In this document: piece by piece, positions 1 to 5,127 of the stretch | Position numbering within the stretch: position 1 is the first letter of the stretch | Layout: each line of letters starts with the position of its first letter | Source: JAYWXI01 sp036016955 | Lineage (GTDB): Bacteria > Bacteroidota > Bacteroidia > Flavobacteriales > Weeksellaceae | Reading direction: 5' to 3' | Length of the DNA stretch: 8,970 nt | Assembly: GCF_036016955.1 (NCBI RefSeq) | Contig: NZ_JAYWXI010000031.1 | Span: 1-8,970, forward strand | Notes under the pieces: model-generated | Database searches by the model: none | Seen by the model: only the letters and a program-made list of their open reading frames with translations | What the model was told of the DNA's origin: nothing | Translations under genes and position numbers: made by a program

Positions 1-300
1 CGTTGGGTCTATCAACATTATAGGGTTATTATTCGTATAAGCATACGGTTGCATTGTTTTTTCTACTAACGGGTCTACATTCAGCCACAAACTTACTCTC
101 GGGTCGTAATACCTCGCTCCATAGTAGTATAGTCCTGTCTCACTATCTAACTCCTTACCATTGAAAAGATACGGCATTCGTCGGCTCACTTTATGCTCAT
201 CAAACAGCACCTCGCCAAAGGCGATATACTCTGTGTGTTGGCTAATGTTACCGTCTTTGTCTAAACCAATATTTAAAAGAACCTCTCCTCTGGATAACAA
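1..300 (-). CDS. RHS core fragment (module M11), runs off left edge
   Basis: The frame is open from 306 to base 1 and continues outside the window. It reads DKDGNISQHTEYIAFGE, then SRRMPYLFNGKELDSETG, YYYGARYYD, an N-V-D-P-L motif and finally NNPIMLIDP, the canonical end of an RHS repeat-associated core just before a variable tip. A stop (307-309) lies directly upstream, and TTG at 300 is only a guessed start. The first dozen residues before DKDG do not match the YHPDHLGSSSYIT seen at the same place in the other copies, so this is a core truncated at its 5' side, in other words a displaced tip and not a full RHS gene. Its toxin domain lies beyond the window. It follows imm10 and repeat copy E. 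Whether it is translated is unknown. The RHS identity is secure; the start is not. Confidence 0.75.
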   Translation of the reverse strand, partial: MLSRGEVLLNIGLDKDGNISQHTEYIAFGEVLFDEHKVSRRMPYLFNGKELDSETGLYYYGARYYDPRVSLWLNVDPLVEKTMQPYAYTNNNPIMLIDPT

Positions 301-323
301 TATCCCTCAATATTTTAAATCAT

Positions 324-347
324 CATCACTAACTTTGATACAAGACC
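324..347 (-). repeat. 24-bp junction repeat, copy E
   Basis: On the plus strand this reads CATCACTAACTTTG followed by ATACAAGACC. It differs at one base from copy D (1527-1550) and closely matches the cores of copies A, B and C. It begins five bases past the stop codon of imm10 and precedes the M11 core fragment. Confidence 0.75.
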
Positions 348-352
348 ATCCT

Positions 353-676
353 TCAGTATTTGTAAGACTTTACCATTCCATCCCTGTAAATATAAATACT
401 ATCCTCTCCTTTACGCTTTACTATACTGTCATTTTTTTCATACATATGCCTATCCGAACCATTAAAACGCAATACTTCCTTTGTCGATAAAACAATTATT
501 AACCAGCCATGATTTTGATTATCAATATACATACTATCAATTTTACCTGAAAAAGAAAAATTTAAATTCGCCTCTTTAGTTCTTTCAGTTTCCGTCTTCT
601 GATATTCTCTATAAAAAAAATAAGATAATATAAATAAAGCAAACATTATCAGACTGACTATATTTCTACTTTTCAT
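353..676 (-). CDS. Putative immunity protein imm10 (single-TM, GDTI-like family)
   Basis: A 107-aa protein. I chose the ATG at 676 because it gives a short basic N-terminus followed by one transmembrane segment (about residues 5-22, ending YFFYR), and because it overlaps the preceding toxin frame by 11 nt, as elsewhere in the array. A longer frame from 727 adds 17 unlikely residues. The C-terminal half carries NDSIVKRKGEDSIYIYRDG, which closely resembles VGDTIIKRKGE in imm9 (1062-1439) and more loosely GDTIFIDTKTQ in imm2 (5128-5577). The three are probably paralogues. No catalytic motif is visible. The role as immunity partner of the broken toxin tip at 666-985 is inferred from position, overlap and paralogy. 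It is probably anchored in the inner membrane with the C-terminal domain outside the cytoplasm. Confidence 0.72.
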   Translation of the reverse strand: MKSRNIVSLIMFALFILSYFFYREYQKTETERTKEANLNFSFSGKIDSMYIDNQNHGWLIIVLSTKEVLRFNGSDRHMYEKNDSIVKRKGEDSIYIYRDGMVKSYKY

Positions 677-985
677 TTTCTCTGATTCTTTTACTAGGCA
701 TAATGTATGTTGTTCCGGCTTGCACACTAATCCCTCCGGATAGTTTAGGTCTTTTTATAAAGTTTAAAACACTTGAAGATACACTAACTCCACCCATTGA
801 AACATTTTGTTTTTTTATCATTTTTTTGCAGTTTGTCCATAATTTATAGAAATTGGACCAATTCCTCCTTGAATATTCCAACAGTTTCCACTAAAATTCG
901 CTGTAGTTAAAGGATCATGACCATTCTGTGTCGTATATTCATTACATGCTCCAACGAAACCCCGAAATTCATTTCTCTTTTTCAT
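666..985 (-). pseudogene. RHS toxin tip CT10, frameshifted at an A7 run
   Basis: Reading starts at ATG 985 with KKRNEFRGFVG, which is encoded by repeat copy B. It continues through NGHDPLTTANFSGNC and QGGIGPISINYGQTAKK to a TGA right after seven A residues. The -1 frame then continues from ATGATAAAAAAAC through NVSMGGVSVSSSVLNF, KLSGGISVQAGTTYIMP and ends RENEK at 666. The two halves together look like one glycine-rich, beta-strand-patterned toxin domain. DP-x(n)-NFSG near the start also occurs in CT2 (YDPVNFSG at about residue 111-118 of 5570-6226), so the two tips may belong to one family. Either the gene is broken by an indel in the homopolymer, or A AAA AAA acts as a -1 slippery site; I favour an indel. 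The frame ends 11 nt inside imm10. Confidence 0.6.
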
Positions 986-1047
986 GACCGTTTGACCGTG
1001 TTCGATTTTTTAGTTTGTTTTAGCATTACCGACTTTGATACACGCCC
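951..1047 (-). repeat. Long junction repeat, copy B
   Basis: Aligns with copy A (7070-7162) along its whole length: plus-strand ACGAAACCCCGAAA, then ATTTCTCTTTTT, a TGACCGTT/TGACCGTG direct repeat, an AT-rich middle, and the 24-bp core at 1024-1047. It lies between the imm9 stop (1062) and the start of CT10, and it encodes the first residues of CT10 (RGFVG). Confidence 0.75.
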
Positions 1048-1061
1048 CACGAAATAGTTAA

Positions 1062-1439
1062 TCACTTATAAATCTTACCATTACACTCCCAATAATGGGT
1101 AATAATAGTATCCTTTTTATGAATATAGAAAGTGAGTTCCCCTTTTCGTTTTATTATAGTATCACCAACCTCTATATCGTCAATGTAGTTAAACCAACTT
1201 CTCCCCATATCACGACATGTACATTCCTCACCTGTATAAGGATTATAAGCCTTTACCATTTCAAAGTAAACATTATTAGGATTAGGCAAATCTACCACAA
1301 CAGCTATACATTCATTACTTCTATCCCTGAACATATTATAATGACAATCATTATTTTCTTTTTCAGATAATCTATAAAAGAAATATCCAGCCACAATAAT
1401 TAATAATACCAAAAAAAATTTCAATACTTTTTTTATCAT
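1062..1439 (-). CDS. Putative immunity protein imm9 (single-TM, GDTI-like family)
   Basis: A 125-aa protein starting at ATG 1439. It has a basic N-terminus and one transmembrane segment (about residues 5-22, FFLVLLIIVAGYFFYR), then a soluble domain with three cysteines in the middle (one near residue 32, C-T-C near 93-95). The motif VGDTIIKRKGELTFYIHKKD near residues 92-111 is shared with imm10, and YFFYR follows the TM helix in both, so they are paralogues. The start lies 12 nt after the stop of a short toxin-tail remnant (1452-1526), and the stop is 15 nt before repeat copy B. An immunity role is inferred from this layout. I do not recognise a named family. A plus-strand frame over the same region has no support. 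Confidence 0.72.
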   Translation of the reverse strand: MIKKVLKFFLVLLIIVAGYFFYRLSEKENNDCHYNMFRDRSNECIAVVVDLPNPNNVYFEMVKAYNPYTGEECTCRDMGRSWFNYIDDIEVGDTIIKRKGELTFYIHKKDTIITHYWECNGKIYK

Positions 1440-1451
1440 GATTATAAATAT

Positions 1452-1526
1452 TTACTTGTACCATATTCCATTTTGCAAATTATATGATACTCCAAAGTTT
1501 AAAACTAAACTCCTCCTTAATATAAA
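1452..1526 (-). pseudogene. Toxin C-terminal relic CT9
   Basis: A short open stretch directly continuing from repeat copy D. It reads RRSLVLNFGVSYNLQNGIWYK and stop. The alternating hydrophobic pattern resembles the last strand of the glycine-rich tips CT2 and CT10. It ends 12 nt before the imm9 start, the position of a toxin C-terminus in the intact modules. No start codon of its own is evident, so it is probably all that remains of the M9 toxin. Evidence is positional and compositional only. Confidence 0.4.
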
Positions 1527-1550
1527 CATCACTAACTTTGATACACGACC
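1527..1550 (-). repeat. 24-bp junction repeat, copy D
   Basis: Plus strand CATCACTAACTTTG followed by ATACACGACC. It begins seven bases after the imm8 stop codon and precedes the CT9 relic. It is identical to copy E except for one base, and to copy C (5065-5088) except for one A/G change. Confidence 0.75.
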
Positions 1551-1557
1551 GATTTTA

Positions 1558-1914
1558 TTAATAAATTCTATATTCTAAAATTAATGAATCTCCTTTTACC
1601 TTTGACACAGGTTCGTAAATAAACTTACATTTAGTATCATACCATTCCGTTGCATAAACCTCATTAATCAAACCTTCTAATTCAATCGTGTTGTATCTTC
1701 CTGAACCATTCTCAAACTTCAAAACAGCCCTTCCATTTATAGTCCCTTTTATCAGAACTTCTAAATTATTTACCCTCTCTGGAGTATTCACTTCCAAAGT
1801 ATCATTGACAACTTTTGATAAATCCTTTACAGAGTATTTTGTATAAGTCCGCTCATAGCTACAAGAAAAAAACATAAGAAAGAGACCGGTTATAAATATT
1901 AAAAATCTATTCAT
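1558..1914 (-). CDS. Putative immunity lipoprotein imm8
   Basis: A 118-aa protein from ATG 1914 with a typical lipoprotein signal peptide: MNRF, a hydrophobic stretch and a lipobox LMFFSC with the acylated cysteine at about residue 18. The mature part is a small mixed domain with no cysteine-rich or catalytic signature. It ends VKGDSLILEYRIY, faintly reminiscent of the GD(T/S)I strand of imm2, imm9 and imm10, which may be coincidence. It follows an RHS/CT relic (1956-2147) with a 41-nt gap, and repeat copy D begins seven bases after its stop. I infer an envelope-located immunity protein. The family is not recognised. Confidence 0.7.
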   Translation of the reverse strand: MNRFLIFITGLFLMFFSCSYERTYTKYSVKDLSKVVNDTLEVNTPERVNNLEVLIKGTINGRAVLKFENGSGRYNTIELEGLINEVYATEWYDTKCKFIYEPVSKVKGDSLILEYRIY

Positions 1915-1955
1915 AATCTTTAGTTTTTTGTTCTTTAGGGGCTTGTTCCAATTTT

Positions 1956-2147
1956 CTAAAATGTATCGTATCTTCTTATCTCAGCGTTATCTTTAATAAT
2001 ACCTCCATCAGATTTAACCAATCTATTATTGCCGTTAAATAGATACGGCATTCGTCGGCTTACGTTCTGTTCGTCAAACAATATTTCGCCAAAGGCGATG
2101 TACTCTGTTGCCGTCTTTGTCATAAACCAATGAATCTCTATACCACG
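1956..2147 (-). pseudogene. RHS core/toxin-tail remnant of module M8, frameshifted
   Basis: The frame after the imm7 stop reads AWYRDSLVYDKDGN, then the match to the core resumes one frame over with TEYIAFGEILFDEQNVSRRM and PYLFNG. Intact copies have about 14 extra nt between DKDGN and TEYIAFGE, so a small deletion has put the two halves out of frame. After PYLFNG the expected KELDSETGLYYYGARYYD is missing and a 24-residue tail NNRLVKSDGGIIKDNAEI(RRYDTF) follows before TAG at 1956. A short ORF from ATG 2123 (55 aa) covers the second half. This is a core fragment fused to the last part of a toxin whose immunity gene, imm8, follows 41 nt later. Confidence 0.65.
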
Positions 2148-2576
2148 CTATCTTAAAATAAATCGCGTGAAAGTATAACTTAAACTATCTTCTTCATAAA
2201 GAAGATAATGGTTAGCTATATACAATGAGTCTCCATAAACAATATAACGATTTCCTCTTTCCTCTCCTATTGCTTTCAAAGAATATTCTATCTTAGAATC
2301 TTTGTCTTTAATATACTCCTTATAAATCCAAGGAAAAAACCATTCTTTCTTTGTATAATATTCATACTGTTTAGGGGTATTGATTTCTTGAAAACTAAAA
2401 TCATGAGGATTACCAACCTCTTGTAACCTTCCATTTGAATAAAAAACTTTATTCTTTACGGCTTTCGGTAATTCTTCATATTTTAAAATTTTGCTATCCA
2501 AGGAGTTAATTTTTTTTTCACACGAAATCAAACCTAAAACAATGAATACAATAAGTACTTTTTGACTATTTATCAT
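2148..2576 (-). CDS. Putative immunity lipoprotein imm7
   Basis: A 142-aa protein. ATG 2576 begins MINSQKVLIVFIVLGLISCEKK, a clear lipoprotein signal with lipobox G-L-I-S-C and the cysteine at residue 19. The mature domain is rich in Tyr, Lys and Glu (EYYTKKEWFFPWIYKEYIKD) with no motif I recognise. The gene starts 11 nt inside the end of the preceding RHS/CT remnant (stop at 2566), the same overlap as imm10 with CT10. M8 core remnant sequence begins directly after its stop. The 11-nt overlap with a toxin tail supports an immunity role, but no function can be read from the sequence. Confidence 0.72.
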   Translation of the reverse strand: MINSQKVLIVFIVLGLISCEKKINSLDSKILKYEELPKAVKNKVFYSNGRLQEVGNPHDFSFQEINTPKQYEYYTKKEWFFPWIYKEYIKDKDSKIEYSLKAIGEERGNRYIVYGDSLYIANHYLLYEEDSLSYTFTRFILR

Positions 2577-2763
2577 CTATTTTTATTTTATCCTTTGAAA
2601 AATCCTTTTTACCAACCTCCCCATCATAATCAAGATGTGGAATTTTATCTAATCCTATTTCACTATCCAACGCCTTACCATTGAAAAGATACGGCATTCT
2701 TCTACTTACCTTGTGTTCGTCACACAGGCTTTGCGTCGAGGGACTTTGCAGAGGGAAAGTCAT
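2566..2763 (-). pseudogene. Internally deleted RHS core fused to toxin tail (module M7)
   Basis: From ATG 2763 a 65-aa frame begins MTFPLQSPSTQSL, which is not core sequence, then reads CDEHKVSRRMPYLFNG and KALDSEIGL, matching FDEHKVSRRMPYLFNGKELDSETGL of the intact cores. The essential YYYGARYYD...DPL segment is gone. The frame passes straight into IPHLDYDGEVGKKDFSKD and ends at 2566, overlapping imm7. The ATG overlaps the imm6 stop by one base. Only about 23 core residues and about 27 tail residues remain. It is open but far too short to be a working RHS toxin. It could still be translated and couple translation into imm7. Confidence 0.65.
2729..2756. repeat. Imperfect GC-rich tandem pair
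   Basis: CTTTGCGTCGAGGGA is followed directly by CTTTGCAGAGGGA, two units of 15 and 13 bp. This is a GC-rich patch in AT-rich surroundings. It sits exactly where the M7 core remnant loses its match to other cores, so it marks a join. Confidence 0.5.
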
Positions 2764-2987
2764 CAAAATCCATTTTTAAACATCCACTTAAAAAACTCAA
2801 AAATAACTAATATAGTTGAGCGACCTAAAATCAAATTATAAAGACAAAACAACTCCAAAAAAACAAAACCTTTTATAATGGAAATCGTGCCTGTATCAAC
2901 TCCATATTTTTTCACAGATTTTCTAATTTGAAAAAAAATCAAAATTTGGAATATTAAAAAATCAACTATATGAAAAAAATCGTTCAT
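2763..2987 (-). CDS. Small hydrophobic putative immunity protein imm6
   Basis: A 74-aa protein from ATG 2987. It has two hydrophobic stretches, about residues 4-22 (FFHIVDFLIFQILIFFQI) and 42-70 (FVFLELFCLYNLIL then ILVIFEFFKWMF), separated by a short basic and polar linker. I predict an inner-membrane protein with two helices. It starts five bases after the stop of a toxin-tail remnant (2993-3109), and its stop overlaps the next remnant's ATG by one base. Small multi-helix membrane immunity proteins are common partners of pore-forming bacteriocin-type toxins, but here that is only an inference from position. The sequence alone does not exclude a fortuitous frame; the AT-rich, Phe/Ile-rich composition lowers confidence. 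Confidence 0.55.
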   Translation of the reverse strand: MNDFFHIVDFLIFQILIFFQIRKSVKKYGVDTGTISIIKGFVFLELFCLYNLILGRSTILVIFEFFKWMFKNGF

Positions 2988-2992
2988 TTTAA

Positions 2993-3109
2993 TTACTTTT
3001 TCTTATTAGATTTTTCATGCTCTTCAGAAACTTTGGCAAGAAAATTCTCAACCAAGTGGCGCAATAGCAACATTAAGGGCAGAGACTTATAAATTAATCT
3101 TGGCAGCAT
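2993..3109 (-). pseudogene. Toxin C-terminal relic CT6
   Basis: The 72-bp repeat (3063-3134) runs into new sequence at 3062. In the frame used by the related CT5 relic this gives SALNVAIAPLG and then a stop. One frame over, an ORF from ATG 3109 (38 aa) continues as VENFLAKVSEEHEKSNKKK to TAA at 2993, five bases before imm6. The charged tail looks like a protein C-terminus, and its position matches that of a toxin end. The two frames suggest an indel or a recombination joint near 3055. A relic, not a working gene. Confidence 0.45.
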
Positions 3110-3134
3110 TATTTGATATACACTTCTCGACCTA
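3063..3134 (-). repeat. 72-bp post-immunity repeat, copy 1
   Basis: Matches 3739-3810 over 72 bp with one mismatch (agagAct versus agagGct). On the minus strand it starts TAGGTCGAGAAGTGTATATC. In this copy the first three bases are the stop codon of imm5. Its first part (GGTCG, GTGTAT, ATCAAA, ATGCT) resembles the minus-strand 24-bp junction repeat and may be a diverged relative. Confidence 0.85.
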
Positions 3135-3620
3135 ATTTTGCGGATAAAAAGTAAACAAACCTTGTTTTTCTATCTTTATTATTCTATAATTTTCATCATA
3201 AAATATTGATGACAAAAGAACCTCTTCTTGCATATCATTTGTCAAAATTGTAGAAGTTTTAAAAACCGTTTTATCAACCTTTTTTATTTCGGTCTTATAT
3301 GTAAACCCTTTATCATTTATTGAATATACGGTATCTTTATTAACAGAAAAAAACACTCTTTTGTCATTATTATCTATTTCATAAAAATCATTTAGCTTTT
3401 TAACACAAACCAATGAATCTTCAAAATTTGATTCTAAATTTTTAAAGATAATCCTAATAGTATCTTTTCTATAATCAACCTCATATTCTTCATTAAATCT
3501 ACCCATCAATTTAATTCTATCCTCTTTTTTGTTACAAGAAAAAAGAATCATTACAATAAATGAAATATAACCTATCAGCTTAGCAAATTTATTTTCTTGC
3601 GTCTTCAAATTTTTTCTCAT
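3132..3620 (-). CDS. Putative immunity lipoprotein imm5
   Basis: A 162-aa protein from ATG 3620. The N-terminus is somewhat long and basic (MRKNLKTQENKFAK), then a hydrophobic core and lipobox MILFSC with cysteine at about residue 29, followed by NKKED. The mature domain is rich in beta-prone, Lys/Asp/Asn-rich strands (DTIRIIFKNLE, RVFFSVNKDTVYSI), typical of small Bacteroidota lipoproteins, but I recognise no family. It overlaps the CT5 remnant (stop 3589) by 32 nt, the longest overlap in the array. The 72-bp repeat begins at its stop codon. It is not similar to imm4, although both follow nearly identical toxin-tail DNA. Immunity role inferred. Confidence 0.73.
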   Translation of the reverse strand: MRKNLKTQENKFAKLIGYISFIVMILFSCNKKEDRIKLMGRFNEEYEVDYRKDTIRIIFKNLESNFEDSLVCVKKLNDFYEIDNNDKRVFFSVNKDTVYSINDKGFTYKTEIKKVDKTVFKTSTILTNDMQEEVLLSSIFYDENYRIIKIEKQGLFTFYPQN

Positions 3621-3762
3621 ATTTTGGATTTATTTTTATAAGTTCCTCTTTTACTTCACTATATTTTCTGACTCCATGACCACTCAAATCTTTCCTATCT
3701 AAAGCTTTAGGATCAAAATCGCCTCTATCATTTGGCATAATAGCAACATTAAGGGCAGAGGC
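3589..3762 (-). pseudogene. Toxin C-terminal relic CT5
   Basis: The frame opens after a TAA at 3763-3765 inside the 72-bp repeat. It reads ASALNVAIMPNDRGDFDPKA, then LDRKDLSGHGVRKYSEVK, EELIKINPKYEKKFEDARK and stop at 3589. The first ATG is at 3738, giving 49 aa. The segment MPNDRGDFD...KINP is nearly identical to CT4 (4358-4573), and the tails then diverge. No RHS core precedes it, so it is a decapitated toxin end retained with imm5. The conserved His-Gly and Asp/Arg residues might suggest an enzyme, but no catalytic family can be assigned. Confidence 0.6.
3626..3745 (-). repeat. 120-bp direct repeat (toxin-tail coding), copy 1
   Basis: Matches 4407-4526 over 120 bp with five mismatches seen by eye. 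It encodes the MPNDRGDFD to KINP portion of CT5. Similarity ends at 3745/4526 on one side and just before the tail codons on the other. Confidence 0.85.
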
Positions 3763-3810
3763 TTATAAATTAATCTTGGCAGCATTATTTGATATACACT
3801 TCTCGACCTA
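3739..3810 (-). repeat. 72-bp post-immunity repeat, copy 2
   Basis: Nearly identical to 3063-3134. It begins directly after the imm4 stop codon (3811-3813) and runs into the CT5 frame. With copy 1 it brackets the CT5-imm5 module as a 676-bp period. Confidence 0.85.
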
Positions 3811-4365
3811 TCACACTAATAAAAAACAAAGGCTTTCTTTTTTTTCAAACCATTCATTGGAGGAATAATCATCTCTATAATATTCATAGGCATTTATGTA
3901 AAATAGATATAAAATGGTTCTTCTTTTTACAATATCAGACAAGTTTTTATCTAAGTAAAATCTATCCCCCCTACGTTCTGTATATTTTTCCTGAATCAAC
4001 TCAATCCCCCCACTTTCATAATACTCAACAAGAACTGAATCCAATCGAAATAAATTACTCGGTTTAATATAAGATACAGGTATTGATTTCTTAAAGTTAA
4101 GAACATCACTCAAAAAAGAAGTATAATCGTATTCTTCTGCATAATACTTTTCATACATCATATTCAACTCTTCACTATTCAAATAACCGAGAGTATTTAT
4201 TTCCGAAGTTTTCACAAAAACAAATGCCCTATATCCTATCAAAAAAAGATCATTCTCATTATATGATGATAAACTCAAATCTTCATATTTAAACAAATCT
4301 GTATTTTTATTACAAGATTGCGTAAAAAAAAGAATAATTAAAAGTGCAAAAATTTTCTTATTCAT
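3811..4365 (-). CDS. Putative immunity lipoprotein imm4
   Basis: A 184-aa protein from ATG 4365, the largest immunity candidate here. The signal peptide MNKKIFALLIILFFTQSC has the lipobox cysteine at residue 18, followed by NKNTD. The mature domain is acidic and very Tyr-rich, probably largely helical (NSEELNMMYEKYYAEEYD, and YLFYINAYEYYRDDYSS near the C-terminus). No named family recognised. It starts 8 nt inside the CT4 remnant (AATGAATAA arrangement), and the 72-bp repeat begins immediately after its stop. Retention of an intact lipoprotein behind a toxin relic fits an orphan immunity gene. An open frame on the plus strand across it (3789-4067) is not credible. Confidence 0.74.
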   Translation of the reverse strand: MNKKIFALLIILFFTQSCNKNTDLFKYEDLSLSSYNENDLFLIGYRAFVFVKTSEINTLGYLNSEELNMMYEKYYAEEYDYTSFLSDVLNFKKSIPVSYIKPSNLFRLDSVLVEYYESGGIELIQEKYTERRGDRFYLDKNLSDIVKRRTILYLFYINAYEYYRDDYSSNEWFEKKESLCFLLV

Positions 4366-4573
4366 TTCTTCTGTTTTTATTATTAGGAGGATTTCTCAAT
4401 AATTCAGGATTTATTTTTATAAATTCTTCTTTTACTTCACTATATTTTCTGACTCCATGACGACTCAAATCTTTCCTATCTAAAGCTTTAGAATCAAAAT
4501 CACCTCTATCATTTGGCATAATAGCATTAACCGCCTTGATTCGTTCCTCCCAAAGATTGTGGATTTTTATCCC
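4358..4573 (-). pseudogene. Toxin C-terminal relic CT4
   Basis: Open from 4573, after a TGA, to TAA at 4358, 71 codons: GIKIHNLWEERIKAVNAIMP, NDRGDFDSKALDRKDLSRHG, VRKYSEVKEEFIKINPELLR, then NPPNNKNRRNE. The only in-frame ATG early on is at 4519 (53 aa). The centre matches CT5 closely, but the residues before NAIMP and after KINP differ. No RHS core or signal remains, so this is a tail without a head. Another frame just upstream reads DKNPQSLGGTNQGG and then stops, which may be a piece of a different tip joined here. The stop overlaps imm4 by 8 nt. Confidence 0.6.
4407..4526 (-). repeat. 120-bp direct repeat (toxin-tail coding), copy 2
   Basis: Partner of 3626-3745, 120 bp with about five substitutions. 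The plus strand includes CTCAAATCTTTCCTATCTAA and CTCTATCATTTGGCATAAT in both. It encodes the shared part of CT4. Confidence 0.85.
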
Positions 4574-4583
4574 TCACAACTCC

Positions 4584-5000
4584 TCACTTTTCAATATTTA
4601 AGTTTCCTTTCAGCCTTATTAACATACTACTCCTATTTTGTCCCTGATCAAAAAGCCAAATCGTATCCTGATTATATTTAACTACTTTTATTTTAGAATT
4701 GTAGTTCATCCAGGTGAATATAGAGTCATTCGCAACACCCCATTCCAACCTTGGCGCCATACCATAATCAGAAAATAAATTTCTCTTGTTCTCCATTTTA
4801 TCAAATGAATATTGTTTTACTTTTCCCTTACTGTTAAACTCAAAAGTCATCCCATAAAATTCAGCTCGCTCTCTGGGCCATTCATAATTCCAATAGCCCA
4901 CACTATCATCATATAAAATAGTATCTCTTATTTTATCCTTAGGACTATCCCAACAAGATAGTAGCACAGTCAATAATATAAAAAGTGGAACCCTATTCAT
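4584..5000 (-). CDS. Orphan putative immunity lipoprotein imm3
   Basis: A 138-aa protein from ATG 5000. MNRVPLFILLTVLLSC gives a lipobox L-L-S-C with cysteine at residue 16, followed by WDSPKDK. The mature domain is rich in aromatic residues and beta-prone strands (FTWMNYNSKIKVVKYNQ, DTIWLFDQG), compatible with a small all-beta lipoprotein. Unlike the other immunity candidates it has essentially no toxin upstream: repeat copy C ends only about 33 bp before the start, leaving a relic of about 13 codons. It is followed by the CT4 remnant. The sequence is intact, so it is an immunity gene that has outlived its toxin, or a lipoprotein of other role. Family not recognised. Confidence 0.7.
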   Translation of the reverse strand: MNRVPLFILLTVLLSCWDSPKDKIRDTILYDDSVGYWNYEWPRERAEFYGMTFEFNSKGKVKQYSFDKMENKRNLFSDYGMAPRLEWGVANDSIFTWMNYNSKIKVVKYNQDTIWLFDQGQNRSSMLIRLKGNLNIEK

Positions 5001-5032
5001 TAGACGTTTTTATTTTTTTATAGATTAATATT
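4993..5032 (-). pseudogene. Minimal toxin-end relic CT3
   Basis: Directly after repeat copy C the minus strand reads LILIYKKIKTSNE and TAG, the stop overlapping the imm3 ATG by 8 nt (AATGAATAG). The same 8-nt arrangement joins CT4 to imm4 (AATGAATAA) and CT2 to imm2 (GATGAGTAA). I take it as the last dozen or so codons of a deleted toxin gene. Very short, so this is tentative. Confidence 0.35.
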
Positions 5033-5088
5033 AGTTTGACCGTACATTTTTTAGTTTATTTTAGCATCACTAACTTTGGTACACGACC
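5033..5088 (-). repeat. Junction repeat, copy C (about 56 bp)
   Basis: Plus strand begins AGTTTGACCGTACATTTTTT and ends with the 24-bp core CATCACTAACTTTG plus GTACACGACC at 5065-5088. It aligns with the right two thirds of copies A and B but lacks their CGAAACCCCGAAA part, being cut off at 5033 where the CT3 relic begins. The minus-strand repeat starts about 40 bp after the imm2 stop. Confidence 0.75.
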
Positions 5089-5127
5089 AACTCATTGAGT
5101 GGCTTTATTTTGATGAAACAATAGTGA

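Noticed and set aside
161..490. Plus-strand open frame of 109 aa
   Set aside because: It lies antisense to the M11 RHS core and imm10, has no domain features, and its sequence is explained by the coding strand.
1095..1370. Plus-strand frame antisense to imm9, and others at 3789-4067 and 5637-5861
   Set aside because: No start context, no recognisable protein features, and better genes on the opposite strand.
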